From: Thermoprotei archaeon
GTDB lineage: Archaea > Thermoproteota > Thermoprotei_A > Sulfolobales > Fervidicoccaceae
Direction of reading: 5' to 3'
Assembly (NCBI GenBank): GCA_022759165.1
Contig: JAEMPT010000057.1
Span: 1 to 9,076, forward strand
Length of the DNA: 9,076 bases
In this document: positions 1 through 5,644 of the stretch, piece after piece
Layout: every line of letters starts with the position of its first letter
Position numbering within the stretch: position 1 is the stretch's first letter
The notes under the pieces: generated by a model
The model's input: only the letters and a program-made list of their open reading frames with translations
Database searches by the model: none
Told to the model about the DNA's origin: nothing
Program-made: the position numbers and the translations under genes

Positions 1-40
1 AAACGCTGGAAGCCTCGTCTTTCAGGACTGGATAGCTCAC
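1..40 (+). mobile_element. Probable right end of an IS200/IS605-type element, degenerate hairpin
   Basis: Bases 14-31 can fold as an imperfect hairpin: CTCGTC (14-19 reads C-C-T-C-G-T-C with base 13) against GACTGG (26-31), loop TTTCAG, with one C-T mismatch and one T-G pair. It is followed by TAGCTCAC (33-40). The right-edge element ends in TAGTTCAC, and both are followed by AT. In IS605 elements this end carries the 3' part of the omega RNA, and the bases just beyond it (here 41-60) would be the guide. Only one hairpin is visible and it is weaker than those at the right edge, so this copy may be decaying or from a different subfamily. Confidence 0.4.
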
Positions 41-82
41 ATCCCTACTCATTCTATACAAAAAATAAGTAAGGAAAATTAA
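2..82 (+). CDS. C-terminal tail of a TnpB-like (IS200/IS605) protein, cut by the window edge
   Basis: An open frame enters from the left edge and ends at TAA 80-82 (26 codons visible). It begins N-A-G-S and reaches W-I-A-H exactly at the point where the element-end motif AGCTCAC stops (base 40); the rest is read-through into flanking DNA. The minus-strand frame at the right edge of the window shows the same arrangement (E-A-G-N ... G-V-V-H ending at AGTTCAC), which is why I read both as tails of RNA-guided TnpB nucleases whose last codons lie inside the transposon right end. None of the catalytic RuvC or zinc-finger parts are in the window, so it cannot be said whether the gene is intact. The identification rests on the end motif and the parallel with the right edge, not on a conserved domain. 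Confidence 0.42.
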   Translation, partial: NAGSLVFQDWIAHIPTHSIQKISKEN

Positions 83-88
83 GTCAAG

Positions 89-97
89 TATATATAA
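89..97 (+). promoter_or_regulatory. TATA box for the fixC-led gene run
   Basis: TATATATAA at 89-97 lies in an AT-rich stretch between the transposon end and fixC. A start of transcription about 25 bases downstream (around 118-122) would leave a leader of about 20 bases containing the Shine-Dalgarno-like AGGTG at 128-132, seven bases before the TTG start at 140. The spacing fits an archaeal promoter. It lies only about 50 bases beyond the transposon end, so the insertion may have replaced or moved the original upstream region. Confidence 0.6.
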
Positions 98-139
98 TTT
101 TGATTAACCAAATATTCAATCATTCCTAGGTGTAATATC

Positions 140-1405
140 TTGAGCTCTGAAAAATTCGATGCAATAATTGTGGGTGGAGGCCCCGCAGGCCTTTCAGCAG
201 CGTATTTTCTAGCCAAAAGCGGTTATCAGGTATTGCTACTCGAAAAAGGAAAAACTTTGGGGAGTAAAAATTTGTACGGCGGCAAAGTCTATGCGAAGAT
301 CTTCAAGGATCTTTTTCCAGGATTCGAAAAAGAGGCGCCAATTCACAGGTGGGTCTCAAAAGAAATCTTTTCTATTCTCAGCGGTAATGAGTCTACATCT
401 TTAATTTATGATACAAAAGAGTATTCAGCCTTCACTTCTAACTTGACGGAGCTATGCTCTTGGCTAGGAAAAAAAGCAGAAGAAGCGGGGGCCACGATAT
501 TTACTGAAATGAAAGTTTCATCTCTTCTTAAAGAGGGAGATAAGATCATCGGGGTTAATGTTGGGGGCGAGAAGGTTGAGGCCGATGTCGTTATCGTAGC
601 AGAGGGTGCTAATAGATTACTCTCAGAAAAAAGTGGACTCGTGAACGAAACGCCGAAACATGTTGTGGCCTTAGGTTTCAAGGAAAGCGTAAAGATAGGA
701 GAGAAAGAAATCCAAGAAAGGCTGAACCTAGAGGAAAACGAGGGCGCCTCCTGGATGTTCATTGGGGATTTTACCGATGGGATACCGGACGGGGGCTTTC
801 TCTATACCTTCAGAGATTATGTTAGCATAGGCATAGTTTTGAGCTTAGAGGAGGCCGTACAGAGCTCGAAGGAGCATGTATCGATTATGCTGGAAAGGCT
901 GAGAAACCATCCTGTGGTGAAGAATCTGCTCAAAGGAGGCGAGACCATCGAATATGGAGCTCATTTGACCATAGTCGATCCTATCAGCTATATGCCTAGA
1001 ACTCTTTCGGGAAAGGGATATGCGATAATAGGGGATACTGCCGGTCTATTAGGTAACTTGGGATACACATTTAGAGGGGTTGATTTCGCCGCATACTCTG
1101 GTTACATCGCAGCCAATTCCTTCGATAAGATGAGAAATGGAGAATGGGAGAGTTATGATGAACAAATTAAAAATTCATGGGTCTACAAGGAGGTGAAGAG
1201 ATTCTCAAATGTTCACGAGATAATGAAGAAAGAGAGATTACTCAACGCATATCCCGCTATGCTGAATGAGATTATGGCTAGCGTTTTCCATATTGAGAAG
1301 AACACACCAAAACTGGGCGATGCTGCTTTAAAATCGATGAAAAAATGGAGAATTAGCCCCCTTCACTTAATGAGCGATTTGATAAGACTTGCGAGGGAGA
1401 TGTGA
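140..1405 (+). CDS. fixC: FixC-like FAD-dependent electron-transfer-flavoprotein:quinone oxidoreductase
   Basis: A 421-residue flavoprotein of the FixC/EtfC family, which passes electrons from an electron transfer flavoprotein to quinone at the membrane with a FixX ferredoxin partner. Visible features: the dinucleotide-binding motif GGGPAG (residues 12-17) with the ribose-binding glutamate of L-L-L-E-K near 35; the family segment SKNLYGG (42-48); the second FAD motif E-G-A-N-R-L (155-160); and G-D-T-A-G (298-302) followed by F-R-G-V-D-F-A (311-317). Length is normal for stand-alone FixC. The start is TTG at 140, placed by AGGTG at 128-132 and the nearby TATA box. The stop TGA is immediately followed by the fixX ATG, so the two subunits are surely made together. 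In archaea and Thermotoga such EtfABCX complexes can bifurcate electrons between menaquinone and ferredoxin; whether this one does depends on FixA/FixB, which are not in the window. Confidence 0.92.
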   Translation: MSSEKFDAIIVGGGPAGLSAAYFLAKSGYQVLLLEKGKTLGSKNLYGGKVYAKIFKDLFPGFEKEAPIHRWVSKEIFSILSGNESTSLIYDTKEYSAFTSNLTELCSWLGKKAEEAGATIFTEMKVSSLLKEGDKIIGVNVGGEKVEADVVIVAEGANRLLSEKSGLVNETPKHVVALGFKESVKIGEKEIQERLNLEENEGASWMFIGDFTDGIPDGGFLYTFRDYVSIGIVLSLEEAVQSSKEHVSIMLERLRNHPVVKNLLKGGETIEYGAHLTIVDPISYMPRTLSGKGYAIIGDTAGLLGNLGYTFRGVDFAAYSGYIAANSFDKMRNGEWESYDEQIKNSWVYKEVKRFSNVHEIMKKERLLNAYPAMLNEIMASVFHIEKNTPKLGDAALKSMKKWRISPLHLMSDLIRLAREM

Positions 1406-1702
1406 ATGGGATCTGAAGTCAAGAAAATTAGAAGCATCGATGAAATCATGAAAAACAACCGATGGGTGGTAGATGAGAAGCCACACATAATAGTGGACTA
1501 CAATAAGTGCTCAAAATGCGACAGTAAGGTGTGTGTATTCCTGTGCCCAGCCGGATGCTATACTCTATTGAGCGACGGAAAGCTAAGCTTCAATTACGAG
1601 GGCTGTCTAGAGTGCGGAACCTGCCGTTTGGTTTGCCCCAATAATGCCATTAGCTGGGAGTACCCAGAGGGGGGCAAAGGCATACAATATAGATATGGAT
1701 AG
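1406..1702 (+). CDS. fixX: FixX-like ferredoxin, partner of FixC
   Basis: A 98-residue FixX-type iron-sulfur protein. After an N-terminal part with the family P-H-I motif (26-28), it has C35-x2-C38-x4-C43-x3-C47-P and then C67-x2-C70-x2-C73-x3-C77-P, and ends in the FixX signature W84-E-Y-P-E-G-G-K-G-I-Q-Y-R-Y-G98. The eight cysteines could hold two [4Fe-4S] clusters arranged as in bacterial ferredoxins; C51 is a ninth, unassigned cysteine. The start ATG follows the fixC stop with no gap, and the purine-rich GAGGGAGA (1393-1400) inside fixC serves as ribosome binding site. Its role would be to relay electrons between the flavin of FixC and the quinone site or another carrier. The family is clear from the C-terminal signature; the number of clusters is inferred from cysteine spacing. 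Confidence 0.93.
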   Translation: MGSEVKKIRSIDEIMKNNRWVVDEKPHIIVDYNKCSKCDSKVCVFLCPAGCYTLLSDGKLSFNYEGCLECGTCRLVCPNNAISWEYPEGGKGIQYRYG

Positions 1703-1716
1703 GTGCAAAACTAGCG

Positions 1717-2829
1717 TTGCAACGACCAAATAAAAGCCTGAGGCTATTAAGGTATCCTTTTTTAATGGAGAACGTCCTAGACTACTTGATAAATAAAGGC
1801 TATTTACCTTCTTCAACGAACTTAGCAGAAGCGATCTCTCTTCTTGGAGCAGGAAAGCGTGTTATTGAAATAGTCCAGGATGCATTAGATGGATTCTATA
1901 AACTAGAAGATGAAGACATGAGACTACCATTGGAAGCGATCGCTTTTCATACAGCTATTATTTTGATGGGAAGAATTGGCGGGAAGTGGCTTGTAAACAG
2001 GCTCTCAATATCAGTTTCGAAATCTATGAGAGAAGAGTTGAACTTGTTAAGCGATCAGGATCTGGTGCTTCTCTCGAAGCTTTTAGGTCTACACACATTT
2101 TATCAAGACGCGACGATAACAAGGTCACAAAAAAGCGGACCATCGATGTTATATCCATTCTCAGTAAGCTTCTATAGTTACCTTAAGTCGACTAAGAGGC
2201 TGACCGGTGATCCAAGTTGGAAACTCACAAACCAGATGCTTCTGAAGGGGAGAGTATTACTAGATAGGAGACGTTTCATTAGGATACTTGAAGAGCTAAT
2301 TGCTGAAAGAGTCTCCTCATTATACGAAAAGTACGCTGATCTCATGAAGCTACCATCGCTTCCTCCACCCATCCAGGAGATCGAGGCCTATTTGAAAGAA
2401 TCTCTTGCCAATGTTCTATCGAAGAAGATTGTAGAGGGGAGGGATTATGCTAAAAATCAACCTTTATCTATCGATGCATTTCCGCCCTGCATGAAGAAAA
2501 TATACCAAAAGGCAATCGAAGGCGAAAATTTGAGCCACGCAGAAAGGTTCGCAATAGCCACTTTCATGATAGCTGCTGGAGCAGATGAAGAGATGTTGCT
2601 AGAAGTATTTAGCCACTCCCCAGACTATAAAGAGAAAATAGCAAAATACCAGATAGAGCATTTAATGGGAAAAAGAGGGAGTGGAACGAAATATAGACCA
2701 TATAGCTGTGCAAAGATGAAGTCTTTTTCGCTTTGCATAGCAGACTGCGGCACTAGAACTCCGCTTCAAAAGTATTATTTAAACTTAAAGGTGAAGAATA
2801 AGGTTGAAGATCAAAGCGATTCTATTTGA
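1717..2829 (+). CDS. priL: DNA primase large subunit PriL, iron-sulfur type
   Basis: A 370-residue archaeal/eukaryotic-type primase large subunit, which binds the catalytic subunit PriS and helps start RNA primers during replication. The N-terminal two thirds (about 1-245) is helical. The C-terminal iron-sulfur domain is recognisable by F-P-P-C258-M, then S-H-A-E-R-F-A-I-A-T-F (273-283), then T-K-Y-R-P-Y-S-C331, C340 and C344; these four cysteines are the expected ligands of one [4Fe-4S] cluster, followed by a P-L-x-x-Y-Y segment (349-354). The start is TTG at 1717, with AGGTG at 1701-1705 overlapping the fixX stop. The 3' end overlaps the next gene by 26 bases. A replication gene directly behind an electron-transfer pair is an odd neighbourhood; both partners carry Fe-S clusters, but I see no direct functional link. 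PriS is not in the window. Confidence 0.92.
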   Translation: MQRPNKSLRLLRYPFLMENVLDYLINKGYLPSSTNLAEAISLLGAGKRVIEIVQDALDGFYKLEDEDMRLPLEAIAFHTAIILMGRIGGKWLVNRLSISVSKSMREELNLLSDQDLVLLSKLLGLHTFYQDATITRSQKSGPSMLYPFSVSFYSYLKSTKRLTGDPSWKLTNQMLLKGRVLLDRRRFIRILEELIAERVSSLYEKYADLMKLPSLPPPIQEIEAYLKESLANVLSKKIVEGRDYAKNQPLSIDAFPPCMKKIYQKAIEGENLSHAERFAIATFMIAAGADEEMLLEVFSHSPDYKEKIAKYQIEHLMGKRGSGTKYRPYSCAKMKSFSLCIADCGTRTPLQKYYLNLKVKNKVEDQSDSI

Positions 2830-3418
2830 CTTCGACGGAACAGTAATCGATACGATGGTTTATTATGCAGAAATAGCTTCCAAGATTCTAAAAGAAGAGT
2901 GCGGGCTTGACCAGGATTTTGCGAAAAGACTCTACTTGTCAACGGCTGGACGGGACTTTCCCACACAGTTGAAGCTAATGGGAATAAGTGGTGAAAAAGC
3001 GAATAGAGCATATAAGAGGTTCCTTGAGGAAAAAAAGTTAGTTTTGAGAAAATCTGAGATCTCTCGTTACGCTATTGAGCTAATAGAAAAGCTCAAAGCT
3101 ATGGGACTCGTTACAGCGGTATCTACTAATAATGAATGCAATCTGGTCCGCATGGTCCGCGGGATCGAAAGATTCGATGAAGTGCTATGCTTCGATGGGA
3201 GGGGGTACAGGAAGGGTTTGCCGCATCTATTGACGCTATTGGGAAAGTACCGATTGAAAGAGGAGGAAGTTTTATTCATAGGAGACAGTGATTATGATAT
3301 AGAGATATACAGTAAGCTTGGAATAAGGTCTCTGAAAACGAAAGGTATTTTTGATGAGGATGAGGTTAATAAGATATTAAAAGAGATACAGCGGATGGAT
3401 GATGGGAAAGAAGACTAG
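2804..3418 (+). CDS. HAD-superfamily phosphatase, phosphoglycolate-phosphatase-like
   Basis: A 204-residue haloacid-dehalogenase-type hydrolase with all four motifs: motif I D9-F-D-G-T13 (nucleophile D9, acid/base D11), motif II A-V-S-T-N (105-109), motif III lysine probably K137 in G-Y-R-K-G, and motif IV I-G-D161-S-D-Y-D165. The helical insertion between motifs I and II (about 16-95) is a C1-type cap as in phosphoglycolate phosphatase and related enzymes. The substrate cannot be read from the sequence; small phosphate esters are likely. The start TTG at 2804 lies inside priL and is preceded by AAGGTGAAG (2788-2796), so translation is probably coupled to priL. Its end overlaps the next start by 20 bases. 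Soluble, with no signal or membrane segment. Confidence 0.88.
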   Translation: MKIKAILFDFDGTVIDTMVYYAEIASKILKEECGLDQDFAKRLYLSTAGRDFPTQLKLMGISGEKANRAYKRFLEEKKLVLRKSEISRYAIELIEKLKAMGLVTAVSTNNECNLVRMVRGIERFDEVLCFDGRGYRKGLPHLLTLLGKYRLKEEEVLFIGDSDYDIEIYSKLGIRSLKTKGIFDEDEVNKILKEIQRMDDGKED

Positions 3419-3914
3419 CAGGTTTATCTGCGTCTCAGAAATAGTCGGAGTCATTTTGGCAACTTTAATAGTTATAGCGGTTGGAAGCTTGATAGTGGCC
3501 AAGATGCGAGAAAATATGGGATCCTGGAACAGCGCAGCTCAAAATCTACAGGAACGGGGGAATTTGATAAAAAATGAACCTTATTTTGAGGTGATCTATT
3601 CATACGTAAACTTGACAGGGAAGTATATTGCAATTTATTTAAATGTCGCTCCTGGAGACCTCATAATATCTTCTATATACCTTAATGGAAATATGATAAG
3701 TGATTCCTTTTCACAGATATACATTGATGGAGCTCTTCAAGAGCAGATCGGCTCAAGCGGTATGAGCTTAAATGGACCGAACGTCCATGAGATAAAGGTT
3801 TTCCTAAATGATACTCTTTTAAGCTCCATAGAATCGTCTAAGAATGCTTTACTCAAAATAATAAGCAAGTCAGGAATGCAGGAGTCTTTTTCTTCCATGA
3901 TATTAGGCAGCTAA
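3399..3914 (+). CDS. Type IV pilin-like secreted or membrane-anchored protein
   Basis: A 171-residue protein with a short basic leader (K4, K5, R8), then V12-S-E-I-V-G17 opening a hydrophobic helix up to about residue 34, followed by a basic residue cluster. This V-S-E-I-[IV]-G start of a hydrophobic stretch is typical of archaeal class III (pilin/archaellin) signal peptides cut by a prepilin peptidase; cleavage would fall after C11, where Gly, Ala or Ser is usual. The remaining ~130 residues look beta-rich and hold two N-glycosylation sequons (N-L-T near 71, N-D-T near 137). The start ATG (3399, or the next codon 3402) lies within the end of the HAD gene, without a strong ribosome binding site, implying coupling. 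It is followed by a T-run and a convergent gene, so it closes the operon. No pilus assembly genes are nearby; the role as a pilin is inferred from the N terminus only. Confidence 0.7.
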   Translation: MMGKKTSRFICVSEIVGVILATLIVIAVGSLIVAKMRENMGSWNSAAQNLQERGNLIKNEPYFEVIYSYVNLTGKYIAIYLNVAPGDLIISSIYLNGNMISDSFSQIYIDGALQEQIGSSGMSLNGPNVHEIKVFLNDTLLSSIESSKNALLKIISKSGMQESFSSMILGS

Positions 3915-3937
3915 CTTCTCATTAGTTTCAGGACAAG

Positions 3938-3942
3938 TTTTT
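3938..3942 (+). terminator. T-run terminator candidate after the fixC-pilin operon
   Basis: A run of five T on the plus strand 24 bases after the stop of the pilin-like gene. Archaeal termination is usually driven by such T-stretches. There is no strong hairpin. Confidence 0.3.
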
Positions 3943-3976
3943 AGAATTTCGATAACTGACGCGTTCTGACAATCTC

Positions 3977-3983
3977 AAAAAAA
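3977..3983 (-). terminator. T-run terminator candidate after the minus-strand metallopeptidase
   Basis: Seven A on the plus strand, hence seven T on the minus strand, 30 bases beyond the stop of the metallopeptidase gene. With the plus-strand T-run at 3938-3942 it makes a 98-base convergent gap with a likely terminator for each side. Confidence 0.35.
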
Positions 3984-4012
3984 GAATTGACTGTCCTCTG
4001 ATCGATAGCTGT

Positions 4013-4432
4013 TCAAATGGATTCCTCGCAGCATCTTCTCAGCACTTCATATATTTCAAACTTCAGAGATTGATCCGCTTTTTTCAGCATAATCTTGGTT
4101 ATTCTAGAGTTTACTTTTTTACCATGAGGCCTTAAACCGCCTTTCTGTCCTTCTGGTATATGGAGTAGCTCGTGTATTGCCACTTCAGCAACTTCATCTG
4201 GACCTAATCTATCTATTTTTTCACATAAGAATTCAACTGTATAGAGTGGAGGTATTCCGTGAGCCCTTTGGATTGGTATAGGAAGGCCATAAATCCTCGC
4301 ATAAGCTTTAGCGCGCGCCCCTTTGCTAACAACAACCCCAAGAGATACTCTTATCTCTATACCAATCGAGTTCCCTATCTTATAAAGAAGATTGGCAAGT
4401 TCTCTACACTCTCTGTACTTTAAACTTCTCAT
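4013..4432 (-). CDS. Putative zinc metallopeptidase, phage-metallopeptidase type
   Basis: A 139-residue small protein resembling the family called putative phage metallopeptidase (PF18894 as I recall it). The zinc-site motif H87-E-L-L-H91-I-P is followed by G-G-L-R-P-H103-G, where H103 is the likely third ligand; upstream A-R-A-K-A-Y-A-R-I-Y-G-L-P (38-51) and Y-T-V-E-F-L (64-69) match the usual lead-in of the family. No signal peptide or membrane helix. Substrate unknown; the fold is related in plan to minigluzincin/SprT-like proteases, some of which act on DNA-bound proteins, but that is an analogy. The start is ATG at 4430-4432 with AAGGTTG about eight bases upstream. It stands alone, divergent from the lipid operon. 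No phage genes surround it, so it may be a domesticated chromosomal gene. Confidence 0.75.
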   Translation of the reverse strand: MRSLKYRECRELANLLYKIGNSIGIEIRVSLGVVVSKGARAKAYARIYGLPIPIQRAHGIPPLYTVEFLCEKIDRLGPDEVAEVAIHELLHIPEGQKGGLRPHGKKVNSRITKIMLKKADQSLKFEIYEVLRRCCEESI

Positions 4433-4720
4433 TTTAAAGCAACCTTTTGTTTTTATGTATACGCTTACTCAAATCCTTTTGAAACTTTTATTGTTTAACG
4501 CGCCCCCTAATGTAAGGGAATAGAGATGTTCTATATTTAAAAAGATAAAAACTGAAAGATGTGACTTTGAATTCCTATAAAGATAAAATACAATAGCAAT
4601 ATTAAACATTGAGAAAAGTTCATTTATGGTTGGGGGTTCTCTGGCCACCCTCAACGTATTTAGAAACGCATCATAAATAAGCGCTGGAAGCTTTTCCACT
4701 TCGGGAGATGAAAGAGTTAG
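4433..4720. other. Divergent intergenic region between metallopeptidase and lipid operon
   Basis: 288 bases hold the promoters of both flanking genes. For the minus-strand gene, an A/T stretch (AATAAAAGTTT read on minus, about 4484-4494) could be a TATA box. For the plus-strand gene see the TATA-like box at 4673-4680. A minus-strand open frame of 76 codons (GTG at 4697-4699 to 4469) fills much of the region. It has no ribosome binding site, overlaps both promoters and has an erratic C-terminal part, so I do not call it a gene, though its first ~45 codons look protein-like. No RNA gene is evident. Confidence 0.5.
4673..4680 (+). promoter_or_regulatory. TATA-like box for the polyprenyl synthase-reductase operon
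   Basis: ATAAATAA at 4673-4680. Transcription starting about 26 bases downstream (near 4703) would put GGAGATGA (4704-4711), a near match to the archaeal Shine-Dalgarno sequence, at the very start of the mRNA, nine bases before the TTG start at 4721. A second AT-rich box at 4531-4542 would give a leader of about 150 bases and is less likely. Confidence 0.42.
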
Positions 4721-5644
4721 TTGGAGTGTGAGTTGAGAGAAATGAGCTATTCGATAGCTGCGGATATTGGAGATTTCTTCGAATGCAATAAGTCGATGCT
4801 CGACGAATACCTTAATTCAATGTTAGAAAGAGATGTCGATGCTGAAGCACTAGAAGTTTCACGGTACATAACGGAGGGGGGCAAAAGGATCAGAGGGCTT
4901 CTAATGCTTTACTTCACGAATCTGTTGAATGGAAGCATAGAATTTGGCTTGCCTGCAGCAGCTTCTCTTGAATTGGTGCACTCGTGCAGCCTAGCAATAG
5001 ATGATATAATAGATGCAGATGTTGTCAGGAGAGGAAAACCTTCAGCTTGGGTGAATGAGGGGTTATCGAAAACGGTTCTCGTAAGCAACTTATTAATTCC
5101 TATAGCAATAAAAACGGTTGAATATTTGGGAGATGAAGCGGTCAAGCTCGTCGTTGATACCTGGCTTGATGTAACTAGGGGCGAGATAGCAGATGTCTTC
5201 TCAACAAATAGAACATACCTTGAGGTAGTGGCCTTGAAAACCTCTAGTCTTTTCCAGCTTAGCTTGATGCTTTCTGCAATAGCAGCGAAAAGAAAGGATC
5301 TCATGGCTGCGTTTAAAGAGTACGGTCTATATCTTGGATACATTTATCAAATCAGCGACGATGTTGTAGATGTAAAGGATTATCTGGATAAAGGGAAGCA
5401 CTTACCGCCGTTCGCTGAAAAGTTGCTGGCATGGTTGCAAATTCCAAAGGGAGTGGGTAGTTGGGAGCTGATATTAGAGAGGGCAAAACCAAAGCTACTT
5501 GAATTTTTCGAAAAAACTTCAGAGATCGCCAAGTCCATTGGAAACGAAAAGCTTTCCACAGTATTGGAGAAGCTCCCTGTTTTTATAGCGGATAAAATAC
5601 TAGGAGAGGGGGGTCTAAGCTGGAAAGCGATAGCTACACAATAA
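4721..5644 (+). CDS. Trans-type isoprenyl diphosphate synthase (geranylgeranyl-diphosphate-synthase family)
   Basis: A 307-residue all-helical prenyltransferase that extends allylic diphosphates with isopentenyl diphosphate. Visible motifs: G53-G-K-R-I-R-G59 (substrate diphosphate binding), first aspartate motif D94-D-I-I-D98, R103-R-G, K173-T near the middle, and Q210-I-S-D213-D-V-V-D217 as second aspartate motif. Both magnesium sites are complete, so it should be active. Divergent points: the histidine usual before the first motif is I93, the residue five before the motif is C89 where C20-specific archaeal enzymes carry an aromatic, and the usual basic G-K-P loop after the second motif is replaced by Y-L-D-K-G-K-H. 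The product may therefore be longer than C20. The start is TTG at 4721 with GGAGATGA nine bases upstream; TTG 4733 and ATG 4742 are alternatives. The 3' end overlaps the reductase gene, linking chain synthesis with saturation. Confidence 0.9.
   Translation: MECELREMSYSIAADIGDFFECNKSMLDEYLNSMLERDVDAEALEVSRYITEGGKRIRGLLMLYFTNLLNGSIEFGLPAAASLELVHSCSLAIDDIIDADVVRRGKPSAWVNEGLSKTVLVSNLLIPIAIKTVEYLGDEAVKLVVDTWLDVTRGEIADVFSTNRTYLEVVALKTSSLFQLSLMLSAIAAKRKDLMAAFKEYGLYLGYIYQISDDVVDVKDYLDKGKHLPPFAEKLLAWLQIPKGVGSWELILERAKPKLLEFFEKTSEIAKSIGNEKLSTVLEKLPVFIADKILGEGGLSWKAIATQ
5602..5613 (+). promoter_or_regulatory. Strong ribosome binding site that selects a CTG start
   Basis: AGGAGAGGGGGG (5602-5613), inside the end of the synthase gene, is the most G-rich Shine-Dalgarno-like site of the window. 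It sits six bases before CTG 5620-5622, the only plausible initiator that keeps the complete FAD-binding motif of the reductase. Confidence 0.6.

Noticed and set aside
406..762. Minus-strand open frame of 118 codons inside fixC
   Set aside because: Serine/proline/threonine-rich shadow of a well-supported gene on the other strand.
1153..1160. ATGATGA inside fixC as another C box
   Set aside because: Lies within a strongly supported coding region and no correctly spaced inner boxes and D box were found after it.
3929..4000. CAGGACA ... TGTCCT as a terminator stem in the convergent gap
   Set aside because: Only six pairing bases separated by more than 50 bases; the T-runs on each strand explain termination better.
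4469..4699. Minus-strand open frame of 76 codons starting GTG
   Set aside because: No ribosome binding site, covers the likely promoters of both neighbours, and the C-terminal part is low in protein character. The first ~45 codons look plausible, so it is left as an unlikely gene that conservation could rescue.
4909..5343. Minus-strand open frame of 144 codons inside the prenyl synthase
   Set aside because: Antisense shadow: the synthase frame has both catalytic aspartate motifs, and this frame shows no recognisable domain or ribosome binding site.
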